From Variovorax sp. EL159 (lineage in GTDB: Bacteria > Pseudomonadota > Gammaproteobacteria > Burkholderiales > Burkholderiaceae_C): a stretch of 64,000 bases of DNA. The position numbers were made by a program, and so were the translations under genes. Of the stretch, positions 50,599-61,606 are shown piece by piece. Each line of letters begins with the position of its first letter. Position 1 is the first letter of the stretch. The stretch lies in NCBI RefSeq assembly GCF_900100965.1, contig NZ_FMUJ01000002.1:1051869-1115868 (forward strand), written 5' to 3'. Below the pieces are notes generated by a model. That model ran no database searches, had not been told where the DNA came from, and was given only the letters and a program-made list of their open reading frames with translations.

Positions 50599-51534
50599 AT
50601 GACCCAATCTCCCCCCGCTCTCGAAGTCTTGCCCCGCGACCTCTCCGCCTATCGCAAGGGCAACACCGGCATCGACTACGTGCACCGCTTCGAGTCCGGC
50701 AAGCCCGGCCCGCACGTGCTGATCAATGCGCTCACGCACGGCAACGAAATCTGCGGCATGACCGCCGCCACCCACCTGCTCGACACCAACGTGCGCCCGA
50801 AGATCGGCACGCTCACCGTCAGCTTTGCCAACGTGGCGGCGTACGAGTCCTTCAACGAGGCGCTGCCCTTCGACAGCCGCCAGCTGGTGCACAACCTCAA
50901 CCGCATCTGGTCGCCCGAGTGGCTCGACGGCACCGAGGACAGCCCCGAACTGCGCCGCGCCCGCGAACTGCGCCCCGTGGTGAGCGCGGCCGATCACATC
51001 CTCGACATCCACTCCACCAGCCAGCCGGTCATTCCGTTCTGGGTGTACCCCGCCTTCGAGCGCAACGCCGAAGCGGCGCTGGCCATCGGCCGCCCCTCGG
51101 TGCATCTCGTGATGCCCGACGGCCTGGGCTCCGGCACCCCGCTGATCCAGCACGGCAGCCATGGCCTGCCCGAAGGCAAGGGCGTGGCGCTGGTGGCCGA
51201 ATGCGGCCAGCACTTTCTGCGCTCGGCATCGGAACTGGCGACCGCCATCTCGCTCGACTTCCTGGCGCACTTCGGCCTCATCGACAAAGACCCGACCGTG
51301 CCCGTGCCCGGCGAGCAGCGCCGCTTTCAGCTGCTGCAGACGCACGTCATCAAGTCGGAAGACTTCGCGTTCGTGCGCCCGCTCATCGGCTTCGAGACCT
51401 TTGCCAAGGGCGAGTTGATCGCCACCAACGGTCCGGACGAAATCCGCGCGCCGTGCGACGACTGCACGATCTTCATGCCCGCGCAACGTACGATCGTGGG
51501 CCGCGAGGCGGTGTACCTCACCAAGCCGCTCTGA
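50599..51534 (+). CDS. succinylglutamate desuccinylase/aspartoacylase-family hydrolase
   Basis: 311 residues. Zinc-site motifs HGNE (in ALTHGNEICG), NLNRIW and DIHSTSQP are in place, followed by a C-terminal beta domain. Removes an N-acyl group from an amino acid or a similar amide; the acyl type is not predictable. No signal peptide. It begins 130 bases after amt and is followed by the DoxX-like gene 13 bases later. The second M14-clan protein in the window, unlike the first (2.7 kb) in sequence. Confidence 0.85.
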   Translation: MTQSPPALEVLPRDLSAYRKGNTGIDYVHRFESGKPGPHVLINALTHGNEICGMTAATHLLDTNVRPKIGTLTVSFANVAAYESFNEALPFDSRQLVHNLNRIWSPEWLDGTEDSPELRRARELRPVVSAADHILDIHSTSQPVIPFWVYPAFERNAEAALAIGRPSVHLVMPDGLGSGTPLIQHGSHGLPEGKGVALVAECGQHFLRSASELATAISLDFLAHFGLIDKDPTVPVPGEQRRFQLLQTHVIKSEDFAFVRPLIGFETFAKGELIATNGPDEIRAPCDDCTIFMPAQRTIVGREAVYLTKPL

Positions 51535-51547
51535 GGCAAATCGGCAG

Positions 51548-51946
51548 ATGACCGCCACGCCCGCCATCAATCGCTGGCGCGTGGCGGGCCTGGTCTTTGT
51601 CTTCCTGTGGTTCGCCATCGGCGGCGTCGCGCACTTCGCGGCGACCGAGGCCGAGATGCGCATCTTGCCGCCCTGGATTCCCTGGCCGCGCGAGACCGTG
51701 TGGGTGAGCGGTGCGTTCGAGCTGTTGGGAGCGGCAGGGTTGCTGTGGCGGCCGACGCGACGGGCCGCGGGCATCGGCCTGTTCCTGCTGACGTTGGCCG
51801 TGACGCCAGCGAACGTCTACATGCTGCAGCGCGCCGACCTGTTCGCGAACGTGCCGTATTGGGCGTTGGTGCTGCGGCTGCCGGTTCAGGTGGCGCTGCT
51901 GGCGTTGATTGCGTGGAGCACGATGCCGGCGCCACGCCGCGATTGA
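51548..51946 (+). CDS. small DoxX-like membrane protein
   Basis: 132 residues with four predicted membrane helices (about 11-31, 52-67, 72-88, 108-124). Compatible with DoxX/DUF417-like small membrane proteins: acidic loop with PWIPWPRETVW between helices 1 and 2. Function unknown. 13 bases after the deacylase, so likely cotranscribed. The end is 99 bases before the convergent M23 gene. Confidence 0.65.
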   Translation: MTATPAINRWRVAGLVFVFLWFAIGGVAHFAATEAEMRILPPWIPWPRETVWVSGAFELLGAAGLLWRPTRRAAGIGLFLLTLAVTPANVYMLQRADLFANVPYWALVLRLPVQVALLALIAWSTMPAPRRD

Positions 51947-52045
51947 TCGCGGCCTGAAGCGGGACGACGACCGGCGCTTGCAGATCAGCAGGTGGCGCGG
52001 TTCACCGACGATGGTGGTTTCGTCGCTTGCTTGTTAGATAAGCAC

Positions 52046-52978
52046 TCAAGCCGCAATGAACAACGCCGGGTCCACCATCGCCCGATTCAGCATCACAGAC
52101 CAATGCAGATGCGGCCCCGTCACCCGCCCGGTCGCACCGACTGCAGCCAGCCGTTCGCCGGTCTTCAGCACATCCCCCACCTTCACATCGATGCGGCTCA
52201 GATGGCAATACATCGTCAGCAGGCCGCCGCCGTGGTCGACCCACACGGTGCCGCCGTTGAAGAAGTACTCGCCCGTGTCGATCACCTTCCCCGGCAGCGG
52301 TGCCAGCACCGGCGTGCCGGTGCCCGCTGCGATGTCCATGCCGCTATGCGGATTGCGTGATTGCCCATTGAACACGCGGCGCAGGCCGAACGAGCTGGAG
52401 CGGCGGCCCGGCACGGGCACGCGCATCTGCAGCGCGGTGTCGGGGCGCATGTCGGTGAGCGTGGCGATCACGGTGGCCTGGTGATCGCGTTCGCGTTCGT
52501 AGCGCGATTGATCTTCGGGCGACAGATCGACGGTGCGCGGCGCCACGGTCAGGCGCTGCTCGCGGTATTGCTTCGGGGCGATCGTGTAGACGATCTGCCG
52601 TTCGGGGCGGCCTTCGGCGCGGACCGTGATGCTCGCGTCGCCGGGCGTGGCCGCAAGCGGGATGCCGACCAGCGCGGTCCACTCGATCGTGTCGCCGAGC
52701 ACGAGCAACGGCACGTCGCCCGCGAAAGCCGTGGGGCGCACAGCCGCCGGCCCGAGCGAGAGGCGCGCGACACCGCCAGGCACCAGGGATGCGTGGGGCC
52801 AGACGGCGGCGTGCGGTTGCTGTTGTTGTTGCGGCTGCTGCGCTTTCTTCGCAGTGCCGGCTGCGTCGGCGCGCGTTGCGGGCAGTGCCAGCAGCCCGAG
52901 CGCACCGAGCATGGCGGCGCGTCGGTTCAAGGCTGCGGAAGAAGAATCGGGGAAGGGAGAAAAAGAAGAAGTGGTCAT
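52046..52978 (-). CDS. M23-type peptidoglycan endopeptidase-like protein
   Basis: 310 residues. Probable Tat or Sec signal at about 18-40 (NRRAAMLGALGLLALPATRADA, with Arg-Arg), then a Gln-rich stretch, a beta-domain, and a LytM/M23 domain with HSGMDIA (residues holding His and Asp) and GPHLHW (second His). Zinc ligands are therefore complete, so cutting of peptidoglycan cross-links is possible. Periplasmic. Upstream of it, on the same strand, is the pseudouridine synthase gene. Confidence 0.88.
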   Translation of the reverse strand: MTTSSFSPFPDSSSAALNRRAAMLGALGLLALPATRADAAGTAKKAQQPQQQQQPHAAVWPHASLVPGGVARLSLGPAAVRPTAFAGDVPLLVLGDTIEWTALVGIPLAATPGDASITVRAEGRPERQIVYTIAPKQYREQRLTVAPRTVDLSPEDQSRYERERDHQATVIATLTDMRPDTALQMRVPVPGRRSSSFGLRRVFNGQSRNPHSGMDIAAGTGTPVLAPLPGKVIDTGEYFFNGGTVWVDHGGGLLTMYCHLSRIDVKVGDVLKTGERLAAVGATGRVTGPHLHWSVMLNRAMVDPALFIAA

Positions 52979-53046
52979 GGACAACAGACGTCGAATGAAA
53001 TGGATGTGTGGTTGTTGATGTGCAGGCGGGCGAGCACGTGGCCGCG

Positions 53047-53595
53047 TCATTCCCGCCAGGTTCCCGGTGCCAGCCCGTCGAGCGTGTGCGGCCCGATGGC
53101 GGCGCGGATCAGGCGCAGCGTCGGCAGCCCGACGGCGGCCGTCATGCGCCGCACCTGGCGGTTGCGGCCCTCGCTGATCGCCAGTTCGATCCATGCGGTG
53201 GGGATGCTTTTGCGTTCGCGAATGGGGGGCTCGCGCACCCACACCTCGGGCGGTGGTTCGAGCAGCCGCGCCCTGGCCGGCCGGGTGGGGCCGTCGTTGA
53301 GCTGGACCCCGCCGCGCAGTGCGGCGAGCGACTCTTCGGTGGGCACGCCTTCGACCTGCACCCAGTAGATCTTCTCCATCTTGAAGCGCGGATCGGCGAT
53401 GCGCGCCTGAAGCTTGCCGTCGCCGGTGAGCAGCAGCAGGCCTTCGCTGTCGGCATCGAGTCGGCCGGCGACGTACACGCCGGGGATGTCGATGAAGTCC
53501 TTCAGGCCGCGCCAGCGGCCCTCGGGCGTGAACTGGCTGAGGACGCCATAAGGCTTGTTGAAGCGGATCAGGCGGGAAGGGCTCGAAGCATTCAT
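53047..53595 (-). CDS. RluE-type 23S rRNA pseudouridine synthase
   Basis: 182 residues, the RsuA/RluE family without an S4 domain. The catalytic Asp is in [15 protein letters not shown], and the end block [11 protein letters not shown] is conserved. It changes a uridine of rRNA to pseudouridine. The start at 53595 (MNASSP) is used rather than 53685, because the family begins at the [14 protein letters not shown] segment. Separated by 68 bases from the M23 gene, same strand. Confidence 0.9.
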   Translation of the reverse strand: MNASSPSRLIRFNKPYGVLSQFTPEGRWRGLKDFIDIPGVYVAGRLDADSEGLLLLTGDGKLQARIADPRFKMEKIYWVQVEGVPTEESLAALRGGVQLNDGPTRPARARLLEPPPEVWVREPPIRERKSIPTAWIELAISEGRNRQVRRMTAAVGLPTLRLIRAAIGPHTLDGLAPGTWRE

Positions 53596-53745
53596 GAGCC
53601 GACAGGATAGCCCGGGTCTGCACGCCTTTGCCGTCAGAAAAGAAGAGGGCGCGGGGCCACGTGAAATGGCGGACCTGTCCTGCATCGCGTCGTGCGCGGA
53701 TGCGCGCTAATCCAGGCCTGTACGACCCACAACAGGGAACCCGAA

Positions 53746-54048
53746 ATGACGATGCGAAACCTCATTCAAGTCGTGTGCGCAGCGAGCGCGGGTCTTCTGA
53801 TGGCTGCGTGCAACAGCCCTTCCATTCGTGTCGGTGGGGCGCCCGAGGCGAGCGTCAAGAACTGCGTGGCCGCTGCTGCGCGCGAACTGAGGGTGCCCGC
53901 AGGCAGCATCGCCGTCGACAGCGGCTCGACGCCACGCGACGGCGTTTACACGATCAACCTGAAGGTCGGGCCCAAGGGCCGCTCGGCGGTGTGCACCACC
54001 GATGAAAACAGCGCAGTGCTGGGCGTGGTCTACAAGCGGCCGGAATAA
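53746..54048 (+). CDS. small lipoprotein of unknown function
   Basis: 100 residues. A lipobox LMAAC (Cys at residue 22) follows a short hydrophobic stretch, so a lipid-anchored protein is predicted. The mature part has two more Cys (KNCVAAAARELRVPAGSI and AVCTTDE) and resembles PepSY/BON-size domains only superficially. GAACCCGAA before the ATG is a poor ribosome-binding site; ATGs at 53692 and 53752 are also in frame. Followed by a bidirectional terminator. Confidence 0.65.
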   Translation: MTMRNLIQVVCAASAGLLMAACNSPSIRVGGAPEASVKNCVAAAARELRVPAGSIAVDSGSTPRDGVYTINLKVGPKGRSAVCTTDENSAVLGVVYKRPE

Positions 54049-54065
54049 CGGCACGTCGAAAAAGA

Positions 54066-54096
54066 AAAAGCCGGAGCCATTGCGGCCCCGGCTTTT
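54066..54096. terminator. bidirectional terminator between the lipoprotein and glnS
   Basis: AAAAGCCGG and CCGGCTTTT pair around an 11-base loop. Runs of A on the left and T on the right make it a terminator for both the rightward lipoprotein gene and the leftward glnS. Confidence 0.75.
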
Positions 54097-54116
54097 GCGG
54101 ATGGCGACAAGTGGGC

Positions 54117-55931
<1,815 letters not shown>

Positions 55932-56079
55932 TCAGGCATTCTAGAGGGCGCCTCTGAAGGGTTACTTTTGGCAACGTTCTTCACATTGCTGGGTGCACCC
56001 TCTTTGCATTTGCCGCGTTCAATACACACATGGGCGGTTCACACCCGAACGCAGCCCCCGAAACAAGGAGTCCAACATC

Positions 56080-56421
56080 ATGAGCCTTACACGTTCCACT
56101 TTCTTCAAATGGGCCGCCGCAGGTGTCGTGGCAGCCGGTGCATTGTTTGCCGCCACGTCGGCCAGCGCCCGCAGCGACGTGAGCTGGTCGATTGGCGTCG
56201 GCGTTCCGGGCGTGGCTGTCGGCGTGGGCAACCCGGGCTACTACCCGGCCCCGGTCTACGTGCCGCCGGCACCCGTCTACTACGCACCGCCTGCCCCGGT
56301 CTACTACAGCCCGCCGCCGGTGTATTACCGTCCGGCCCCGGTCTACTACGGCCCGCCGGCCTATTACGGCCCGCGCTACTACGGTCGCGGCTACTACCGC
56401 GGCCATGGCCACTGGCGTTAA
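56080..56421 (+). CDS. exported Pro/Tyr-repeat protein
   Basis: 113 residues with a signal peptide (FFKWAAAGVVAAGALFAATSASA). The mature part is a short start (DVSWSIGVGVPG) then about eight tandem units of the type P-P-x-P-V-Y-Y (PAPVYV, APPAPVYY, SPPPVYY, RPAPVYY ...), ending in Gly/Tyr/Arg-rich residues. Likely a periplasmic or envelope protein; many Burkholderiales have one, function unknown. AAGGAG seven bases upstream fixes the start, and a strong terminator follows. Confidence 0.82.
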   Translation: MSLTRSTFFKWAAAGVVAAGALFAATSASARSDVSWSIGVGVPGVAVGVGNPGYYPAPVYVPPAPVYYAPPAPVYYSPPPVYYRPAPVYYGPPAYYGPRYYGRGYYRGHGHWR

Positions 56422-56447
56422 TTCGCCACGGCGTTTGTGACTGAATG

Positions 56448-56478
56448 AAAAACCGGCCCCGCAAGGGCCGGTTTTTTC
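56448..56478. terminator. terminator after the Pro/Tyr-repeat gene
   Basis: AAAAACCGGCCC CGCAA GGGCCGGTTTTTT forms a 12-base stem with a T-run, a textbook intrinsic terminator. The A-run on the other side could also stop the leftward LytTR operon at 56503. Confidence 0.85.
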
Positions 56479-56502
56479 TTGGGCGCGTGAGCCGCCCGTT
56501 TT

Positions 56503-57375
56503 TCACATGGCGCGAAACAGGTGGGCGTAGAGGCGGCTCACCGGAATCTTTTCGGCCCGGCCGCGCAGCATCAGGTGCAGCTTGCCGGCCTCGTCGCGGT
56601 GCACCGACTCGATGGCCGCGCTGCGAACCACCACCGCCCGGTGCACCTGCCAGAAGGTGTCGGGGTGGAGCTGGGGCAGCAACTGCTTGAGCGGCGTGCG
56701 GATCAGGTATTCGTGCGTGGCGGTCAGCACGCGCAGGTATTTGTCGGCGGCCTCGAAGTACAGCACCTCGTCGATGGGCACCATGCGCACGGTGGCGCCG
56801 CCGGCGTCGCTGGCGGCAATCATGCGCAGCGGGGCGGGGGGCGCGCCGGCGCCGGCAGCCGTGAGCACCTGGCGCCACTGGGCCAGCGTCTTTTCGAGGG
56901 CTTCGTCGGCAATGGCGGGCGTACCGGGCGCGGTTTGCCGCATCGCTTGCAGCGCCTGCTGCAGCCGCGCCACGGTCTTGCGCAGCCGGTCCGGCTGCAC
57001 CGGCTTGAGCACGTAGTCGATGGCCTGGGCTTCGAAGGCGCGTGTGGCGTATTCGTCGTAGGCGGTCACGAACACCAGCTGAGGCATCGGCGCTTCGTCG
57101 GTGGGCCAGCAGTCGGCCAGTTCGGCGGCGGCACCGAGGCCGTCGAGGCCGGGCATGCGGATGTCGAAGAACAGCACCTGCGGCAGCAGGCGCAGCGCCT
57201 CGCGCACGGCGCTGCGGCCGTCACCGGCGGTGGCGACGATCTTCAATTCAGGCCAGGCGGCGGCCAGCTCGGCCTGGAGTGCCTGTGCGAGCAGCGGCTC
57301 GTCTTCGGCGATGAGGGCGGTGGGTTGCATCGCGTTCATGGGGTTCACGGGATTCTTGGCGTCGACGGTGTTCAT
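56503..57375 (-). CDS. LytTR response regulator (AlgR/LytR type)
   Basis: 290 residues. Receiver with acid pocket at ALIAEDEPLL, phospho-acceptor D71 in VLFFDIRMPGLDG, and Lys in YVLKPVQPDRL; C-terminal LytTR domain (VPIDEVLYFEAADKYLRVLT, WQVHRAVVVRSAAI). The ATG at 57375 overlaps the kinase stop (ATGA), so this start is preferred over 57330 and 57339. It pairs with the LytS-type kinase upstream, and the two are likely translationally coupled. Confidence 0.9.
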   Translation of the reverse strand: MNTVDAKNPVNPMNAMQPTALIAEDEPLLAQALQAELAAAWPELKIVATAGDGRSAVREALRLLPQVLFFDIRMPGLDGLGAAAELADCWPTDEAPMPQLVFVTAYDEYATRAFEAQAIDYVLKPVQPDRLRKTVARLQQALQAMRQTAPGTPAIADEALEKTLAQWRQVLTAAGAGAPPAPLRMIAASDAGGATVRMVPIDEVLYFEAADKYLRVLTATHEYLIRTPLKQLLPQLHPDTFWQVHRAVVVRSAAIESVHRDEAGKLHLMLRGRAEKIPVSRLYAHLFRAM

Positions 57376-58451
57376 GCGGGCAAAGGAAAACGCAGCGTGG
57401 CGCAGGTGCCGCCGTCCGGCGCGGCTGCAAGGCGCATCTGGCCCTGCGCGCCATACACCGTGGCCAGCCGCTCGCGCACCTGCCCGAGCCCGAAGCCGCT
57501 GCCTTCCGAGGGCGGCGCGGCATCGAGGCCGACACCGGTGTCGCTCACCTCGATCACAAGCTGGTCGGCGTCCCGGTGCGCGCGCACAGTGATCTGGCCG
57601 CCTTCCACCTTGGGTTCGAGCCCGTGGCGGATGCTGTTTTCTACCAGCGGCTGCAGCAGCAGCGGCGGCACCGGCGTGTCGCGCAGGGCTTCGGGCAGGT
57701 CGAGCGTGTAGTGCAGGCGCGGGCCCATGCGCACCGACATCAGTTCGAGGTAGTCGGCGAGCCGGTCGAACTCGGCCGACAGCGGATGCGCCAGCGCGCG
57801 CGAGCCGCTGAGCGTCATGCGCAGGTAGCTGTTGAGGCGGTCGAGCATGGCCACGGCGCGCGGCGGGTCGATCGTGATCAGCACGCGCAGGTTGGCCAGC
57901 GTGTTGAACAGCATGTGCGGCTCGAGCTGGGTTTCGAGCAGCTTGAGCCGCGCCTCGGCGGCGTTGCGCCGCTCCAGCTCGATCTGCCCCAGCAGGTGCT
58001 TGCTCCTGCCGAGGCTGTAGAAGAAGAAGCACATGCCGATGGTGGCGGTGATCGTGATGACGACCGCCGTGGCCAGCTTGTGTCCGCCGAAATCGAGAAA
58101 GTCGAGCATCGGGGCGCCGCTCCAGGCGTCGCCGATGAGGTTGCCGACGAGAAAGCCGACGGTCACGCCGATGGCGACCAGCACGAAGCCCCACGGCCCT
58201 TTCGGCCAGAGGATCTCGTGGCGCCCGGCGAGCAACAGCCGGCCGCCGTCGATGCACAGCCAGCTGATGGTGCCGATGGCCAGCGAATAGACCAGGTGGT
58301 TGCTCCAGCTGCCACCCTGCGTGATGGTCAGCGCGGCGGCGATGATGCAGCAGAAAACGGCGGTGATCAGGCCATGCCGCAGCATGTCCCGAAGGTTTTG
58401 GGAGTGGAACCGGGGCGGGGCGGTAAACAACGACGGCTGGCTCAGGCTCAT
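57372..58451 (-). CDS. LytS-type sensor histidine kinase (His_kinase family)
   Basis: 359 residues. Four membrane helices in the first 160 residues, no sensor domain; the phospho-acceptor His sits in EPHMLFNTLANL, the N-box in QPLVENSIRHGLEP, and the G-box in DTGVGL. Family members (PF06580) pair with LytTR regulators, as here. The ATG overlaps the stop of the small 2TM gene. Signal unknown. Confidence 0.9.
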   Translation of the reverse strand: MSLSQPSLFTAPPRFHSQNLRDMLRHGLITAVFCCIIAAALTITQGGSWSNHLVYSLAIGTISWLCIDGGRLLLAGRHEILWPKGPWGFVLVAIGVTVGFLVGNLIGDAWSGAPMLDFLDFGGHKLATAVVITITATIGMCFFFYSLGRSKHLLGQIELERRNAAEARLKLLETQLEPHMLFNTLANLRVLITIDPPRAVAMLDRLNSYLRMTLSGSRALAHPLSAEFDRLADYLELMSVRMGPRLHYTLDLPEALRDTPVPPLLLQPLVENSIRHGLEPKVEGGQITVRAHRDADQLVIEVSDTGVGLDAAPPSEGSGFGLGQVRERLATVYGAQGQMRLAAAPDGGTCATLRFPLPA

Positions 58452-58762
58452 CCGCGGTCCCCGGCGCCCAGCGCGCGGCGCTCGCGTTCGAGCAGCCGGT
58501 CGTAGAAGCCGCCGCCGGGTGCAAGGAGCCAGATCACCGCGCCGTGGATCAGCAGCCCCAGGCCCCAGCCCATGAGCGGGTACATCGCCCAGCTGTGGCC
58601 ATTGGCGGCCGAGATCGTGACGAGGCCGACGTTGACCAGCACATAGACGAAGGCGTGGATGTACCAGCCCATCTTGGCGCCGGCGCGGCGGCGGGCGATG
58701 CGCTCCAGATCGGGGCGCGCGGAGTTCGTGTCGGTGTGGTTTATGGCGGTGCTCCTCAGCAT
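58448..58762 (-). CDS. 2TM-domain membrane protein
   Basis: 104 residues with two predicted helices (about 34-52 and 62-82) and the 2TM motif around GWYIHAFVYVLVNVGL. Small 2TM proteins often accompany LytS/LytTR systems and may modulate the kinase. It overlaps the kinase start. The start at 58762 is uncertain; no clear ribosome-binding site. Function unknown. Confidence 0.75.
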   Translation of the reverse strand: MLRSTAINHTDTNSARPDLERIARRRAGAKMGWYIHAFVYVLVNVGLVTISAANGHSWAMYPLMGWGLGLLIHGAVIWLLAPGGGFYDRLLERERRALGAGDRG

Positions 58763-58784
58763 AAATGGATCGGGGCCGGCCGCT

Positions 58785-59801
58785 TCAGGGCCGGTCGGCC
58801 GGCCCGCCCGCGTCGAGCCGCTCGATGGCTGCCACCGCCGCGGCGCGCGCCGCCGGATCGAGGGTCAGCGTGATGTGGCCGGCGCCGGGCACCAGCGTGA
58901 CCGGAATGTCGGGCCGGCCCGCGTCGGCGAAGGTCTGGGCGAACTTGTCGGCGACGAAGACTTCGTCGTTGCTGCCAACGAGCACGGCGGTGGGCTTGCG
59001 GATGCCCTGGATGTCGGCCTGGTAGTCCATGTGCGGCTGGAAGTTCGTCACCAGCGCATACGAATAGGAAGGCGTGAGCTCGGCACGCGGCGCGTTGCTG
59101 ACCGCGAAGTCGATCACCGGCAGGTGGTTGAACGCGCTGATGCCGACGCGGTTCAGCAGCGACAGCGCCACCACGCGCGGGATGCCGACCGACACCCAGC
59201 CGCCGGCGTCGGGCCGGTAGGTGGGAGCACGGCGGTTGGTGTAGGGCGACATCAGCAGGTAGTTGTCGAACAGCGCCTGCCGCTCGCCGCCGGCCACGCG
59301 CAGCGCGAAGCCGCCGCCGGCCGAGAAACCCGCTAGCGTGCGGGGCGCGGCGGGCTGGATGGCGCGCACGAAGTCCTGCAGGTCGTCGTCGAGCTGGCCG
59401 ACGTAGCCGATGTCGCCGCGCGGGCCCGATTCGCCGTGGCCGCGCACGTCCAGCGCATAGACCGTGAAGCCCGCCTGCGCCAGGCTCTGCGCGAGCGGAT
59501 GCAGGCTCTGGCTGTTGGCCGACGAGCCGTGCACCAGCACCACGCTGCCGCGGCTCTTCTGTCCGGCGGACCCAGCGGGTGTGGTTGCCGCATAGCTGCG
59601 ATAGGCGAGCCGGGCGCCATCGCGCGCCGGGTAGCGCTGCAGCGGCGGCAAGGCGGAAAAGTCGACGTTGCTGAACGGGTCGCTGATGCTCTGCATCGGC
59701 TTGGGCGTCGTCGGGCCACCGAAGGCGAGCGCCGCGGCGGTGCCGGCCAGCAGCAGGGCCACGACGGCGGAGGCGGTCAGGACAAGGGAACGGGGCTTCA
59801 T
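58785..59801 (-). CDS. exported alpha/beta hydrolase
   Basis: 338 residues with an N-terminal signal or anchor (SLVLTASAVVALLLAGTAAAL). VLVHGSSA supplies the oxyanion turn, GFSAGGG the nucleophile Ser, and GAGHITL the His; D in VGSNDEVF completes the triad. Probably periplasmic. Esterase or lipase is likely; the exact substrate is unknown. It starts 14 bases after the sterol-desaturase stop, same strand, suggesting a joint function in lipid change. Confidence 0.85.
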   Translation of the reverse strand: MKPRSLVLTASAVVALLLAGTAAALAFGGPTTPKPMQSISDPFSNVDFSALPPLQRYPARDGARLAYRSYAATTPAGSAGQKSRGSVVLVHGSSANSQSLHPLAQSLAQAGFTVYALDVRGHGESGPRGDIGYVGQLDDDLQDFVRAIQPAAPRTLAGFSAGGGFALRVAGGERQALFDNYLLMSPYTNRRAPTYRPDAGGWVSVGIPRVVALSLLNRVGISAFNHLPVIDFAVSNAPRAELTPSYSYALVTNFQPHMDYQADIQGIRKPTAVLVGSNDEVFVADKFAQTFADAGRPDIPVTLVPGAGHITLTLDPAARAAAVAAIERLDAGGPADRP

Positions 59802-59815
59802 GGCGAGGGGCCGTC

Positions 59816-60772
59816 TCAAGATAGTTGGCTGCCCGCGATGCGTTCGCCGGCCAGGTGCGGCGGTGCCTCGTGGGGCGCGGGTGTGGCCAATGCGGCGCGC
59901 TGCCTCAGCTCTTCAGTCGTTTCGCCGGGGCCGTCCGGCCGCCAGCCCGGCGGCTTGACGAGGTAGCCCACGAAGGCGCGCACCGAGCGTGCCGAAGCCA
60001 GGTCGCGGAACAGCGCGCGCCACTGCGAGAACTCGATCTCCAGGATGTTGTTCGAGGTGATCGGGTTCACCAGCCCGTAGCGGCAGGGCAGGTCGGCGCG
60101 CTCGGGGATGTAGGTGCCGAACAGGCGGTCGAACACGGTCAGCACGCCGCCGTAGTTGCCGTCGAGGTATTCGAGGTTCGAGGCGTGGTGCACGCGGTGT
60201 GCCGAGGGCGTGTTCAGGAACCATTCCAGCGGGCCGAGGCGCGGAATCCAGGTGGCATGAATCCAGAACTGATACAGCAGGTTCAGCGTCAGCATCAGCA
60301 GCACGACCCGGGGCGGCATGCCCAGCAGCGGCGCCAGCATGAAGAAGGCCAGCGTGCCGGTGAGCCGGCCGGTCCAGCCGAAGCGGTAGGCGGCCGACAG
60401 GTTGAGCTGGTTGGGCGAATGGTGGATGGCGTGGGTGCACCAGAACCAGCGCACCCGGTGCGCCGCCCGGTGGTACCAGTAGTAGCAGAACTCCTGGCCG
60501 ATGAAGCAGGCGGCCCAGCCGCTCCAGTGGTCCATCGGCAGCGTGAAGAACCGGTGGGCGTAGAACCAGTCCATGGCGCTGGTCCAGAAGGCCAGGGGCA
60601 GCAGCCAGCGCAGCGGATATTCGCGCACCAGGAAGTCGAACACCGAAACGCCGGACGCCTTCCAGTCGTAGCTGCGCCAGCCGTTGCGCCATGAGAGCAC
60701 GAGCGCTTCGAGAATCGAGGCGACAAGCACCACCGTGACCGAAATCTTGAGGATCAGCAAGAGCACGTTCAT
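59816..60772 (-). CDS. sterol desaturase / fatty-acid hydroxylase family protein
   Basis: 318 residues. Three histidine clusters of the di-iron membrane hydroxylases are present: YHRAAH, HAIHH and HRVHH, between membrane helices. Inserts OH or double bonds in hydrophobic substrates (fatty acids, sterols, carotenoids) at the membrane. Substrate unknown. The start at MNVLLLILK begins in a hydrophobic helix. Lies between the DUF6622 gene (34 bases upstream) and the hydrolase (14 bases downstream). Confidence 0.88.
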   Translation of the reverse strand: MNVLLLILKISVTVVLVASILEALVLSWRNGWRSYDWKASGVSVFDFLVREYPLRWLLPLAFWTSAMDWFYAHRFFTLPMDHWSGWAACFIGQEFCYYWYHRAAHRVRWFWCTHAIHHSPNQLNLSAAYRFGWTGRLTGTLAFFMLAPLLGMPPRVVLLMLTLNLLYQFWIHATWIPRLGPLEWFLNTPSAHRVHHASNLEYLDGNYGGVLTVFDRLFGTYIPERADLPCRYGLVNPITSNNILEIEFSQWRALFRDLASARSVRAFVGYLVKPPGWRPDGPGETTEELRQRAALATPAPHEAPPHLAGERIAGSQLS

Positions 60773-60806
60773 GGCGGTTCCTGGAAGCTGGGGCCGGGCG
60801 ACGATC

Positions 60807-61328
60807 TTAGGCCGCGCGGACGCTGTTCGCCATCGAGTCGGTCGCGATGGCCAGCTTCCACAGGCGCAGGGCGCGGGCCGCGAAGACACCGGTGAAGGCG
60901 CCGTAGAGCGTGGGCACCACCACCGCGAAGGTGGCCTGGTGGTTCAGCTCGGGGTGCATGGCCATGGCCGCGCCCACCACGTACTTGGTCAGGAAGATGC
61001 CCATCATGAGCATCAGCGGAACCGGGCTGCCCGCCAGGTGGAAGCGGCGCTCGGCCGCGTCGTAGCGGGTGGTGGCGGGCAGGGGGCGCTGCAGCAGCAG
61101 CGCCACCATCACGGCGGCGGCAGCGGCCCAGCCGAGCAGGGCGCCGATGGAGTCGCCGAAGGCCGAGATCACGCCGAACACCGACAGGCCGCCCATGGCG
61201 ACGGGCATCAAGGTGACACGGTTCAGGCTCACGCTGTTGGCGAGCAGCTGCCTGGCGCCGAGCCAGACCAGCAGCACGAGCACGGCGAACACCCACTTTG
61301 GGGTATGGAGGATGACTTGCATCAGCAT
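60807..61328 (-). CDS. DUF6622-type small membrane protein
   Basis: 173 residues with four to five predicted helices. LARQ-free sequence beginning MLMQVILHTPKWVFAVLVLL; conserved-looking RVTLMPVAMGGLSVFGVIS and GIFLTKYVVGAAMAM. Of the DUF6622 type by recognition, function unknown. The start at 61328 is the one after the family-like MQVILHTP. Same strand as the desaturase. The 278-base gap to the right carries the mdtA promoter region without recognised sites. Confidence 0.68.
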   Translation of the reverse strand: MLMQVILHTPKWVFAVLVLLVWLGARQLLANSVSLNRVTLMPVAMGGLSVFGVISAFGDSIGALLGWAAAAAVMVALLLQRPLPATTRYDAAERRFHLAGSPVPLMLMMGIFLTKYVVGAAMAMHPELNHQATFAVVVPTLYGAFTGVFAARALRLWKLAIATDSMANSVRAA

Positions 61329-61606
61329 GGTGGCACTCCGTTGGAAGATGAAGGAAAGCTGAAAAAGGATCAGGAAGCGATGGAGCGGACTGTGCCGGGC
61401 GGCACCCGCGCCTGCCATCGGCGTGCGACGGAATGCCCTGTGGCGGCGCGAGTTGCAGCCGGGTGGCGCGAATGGCGTGATCGGCGGCACGGCCGGGAGC
61501 TTTACCGCCGCTTTACGGCGCAGCCAACAGCGCGACTACCATTCGGCGCTGTACTCTAGGTCGCAGCTCTGCCCCCTTCGCACGCACCACGCATCACGCA
61601 CCGCCC

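Noticed and set aside
52046..53623. A 525-residue minus-strand frame that appears to fuse an N-terminal region to the M23 protein.
   Set aside because: The extra N-terminal part is the shadow of the pseudouridine-synthase gene in another frame; the M23 protein has its own start at 52978 with a signal peptide.
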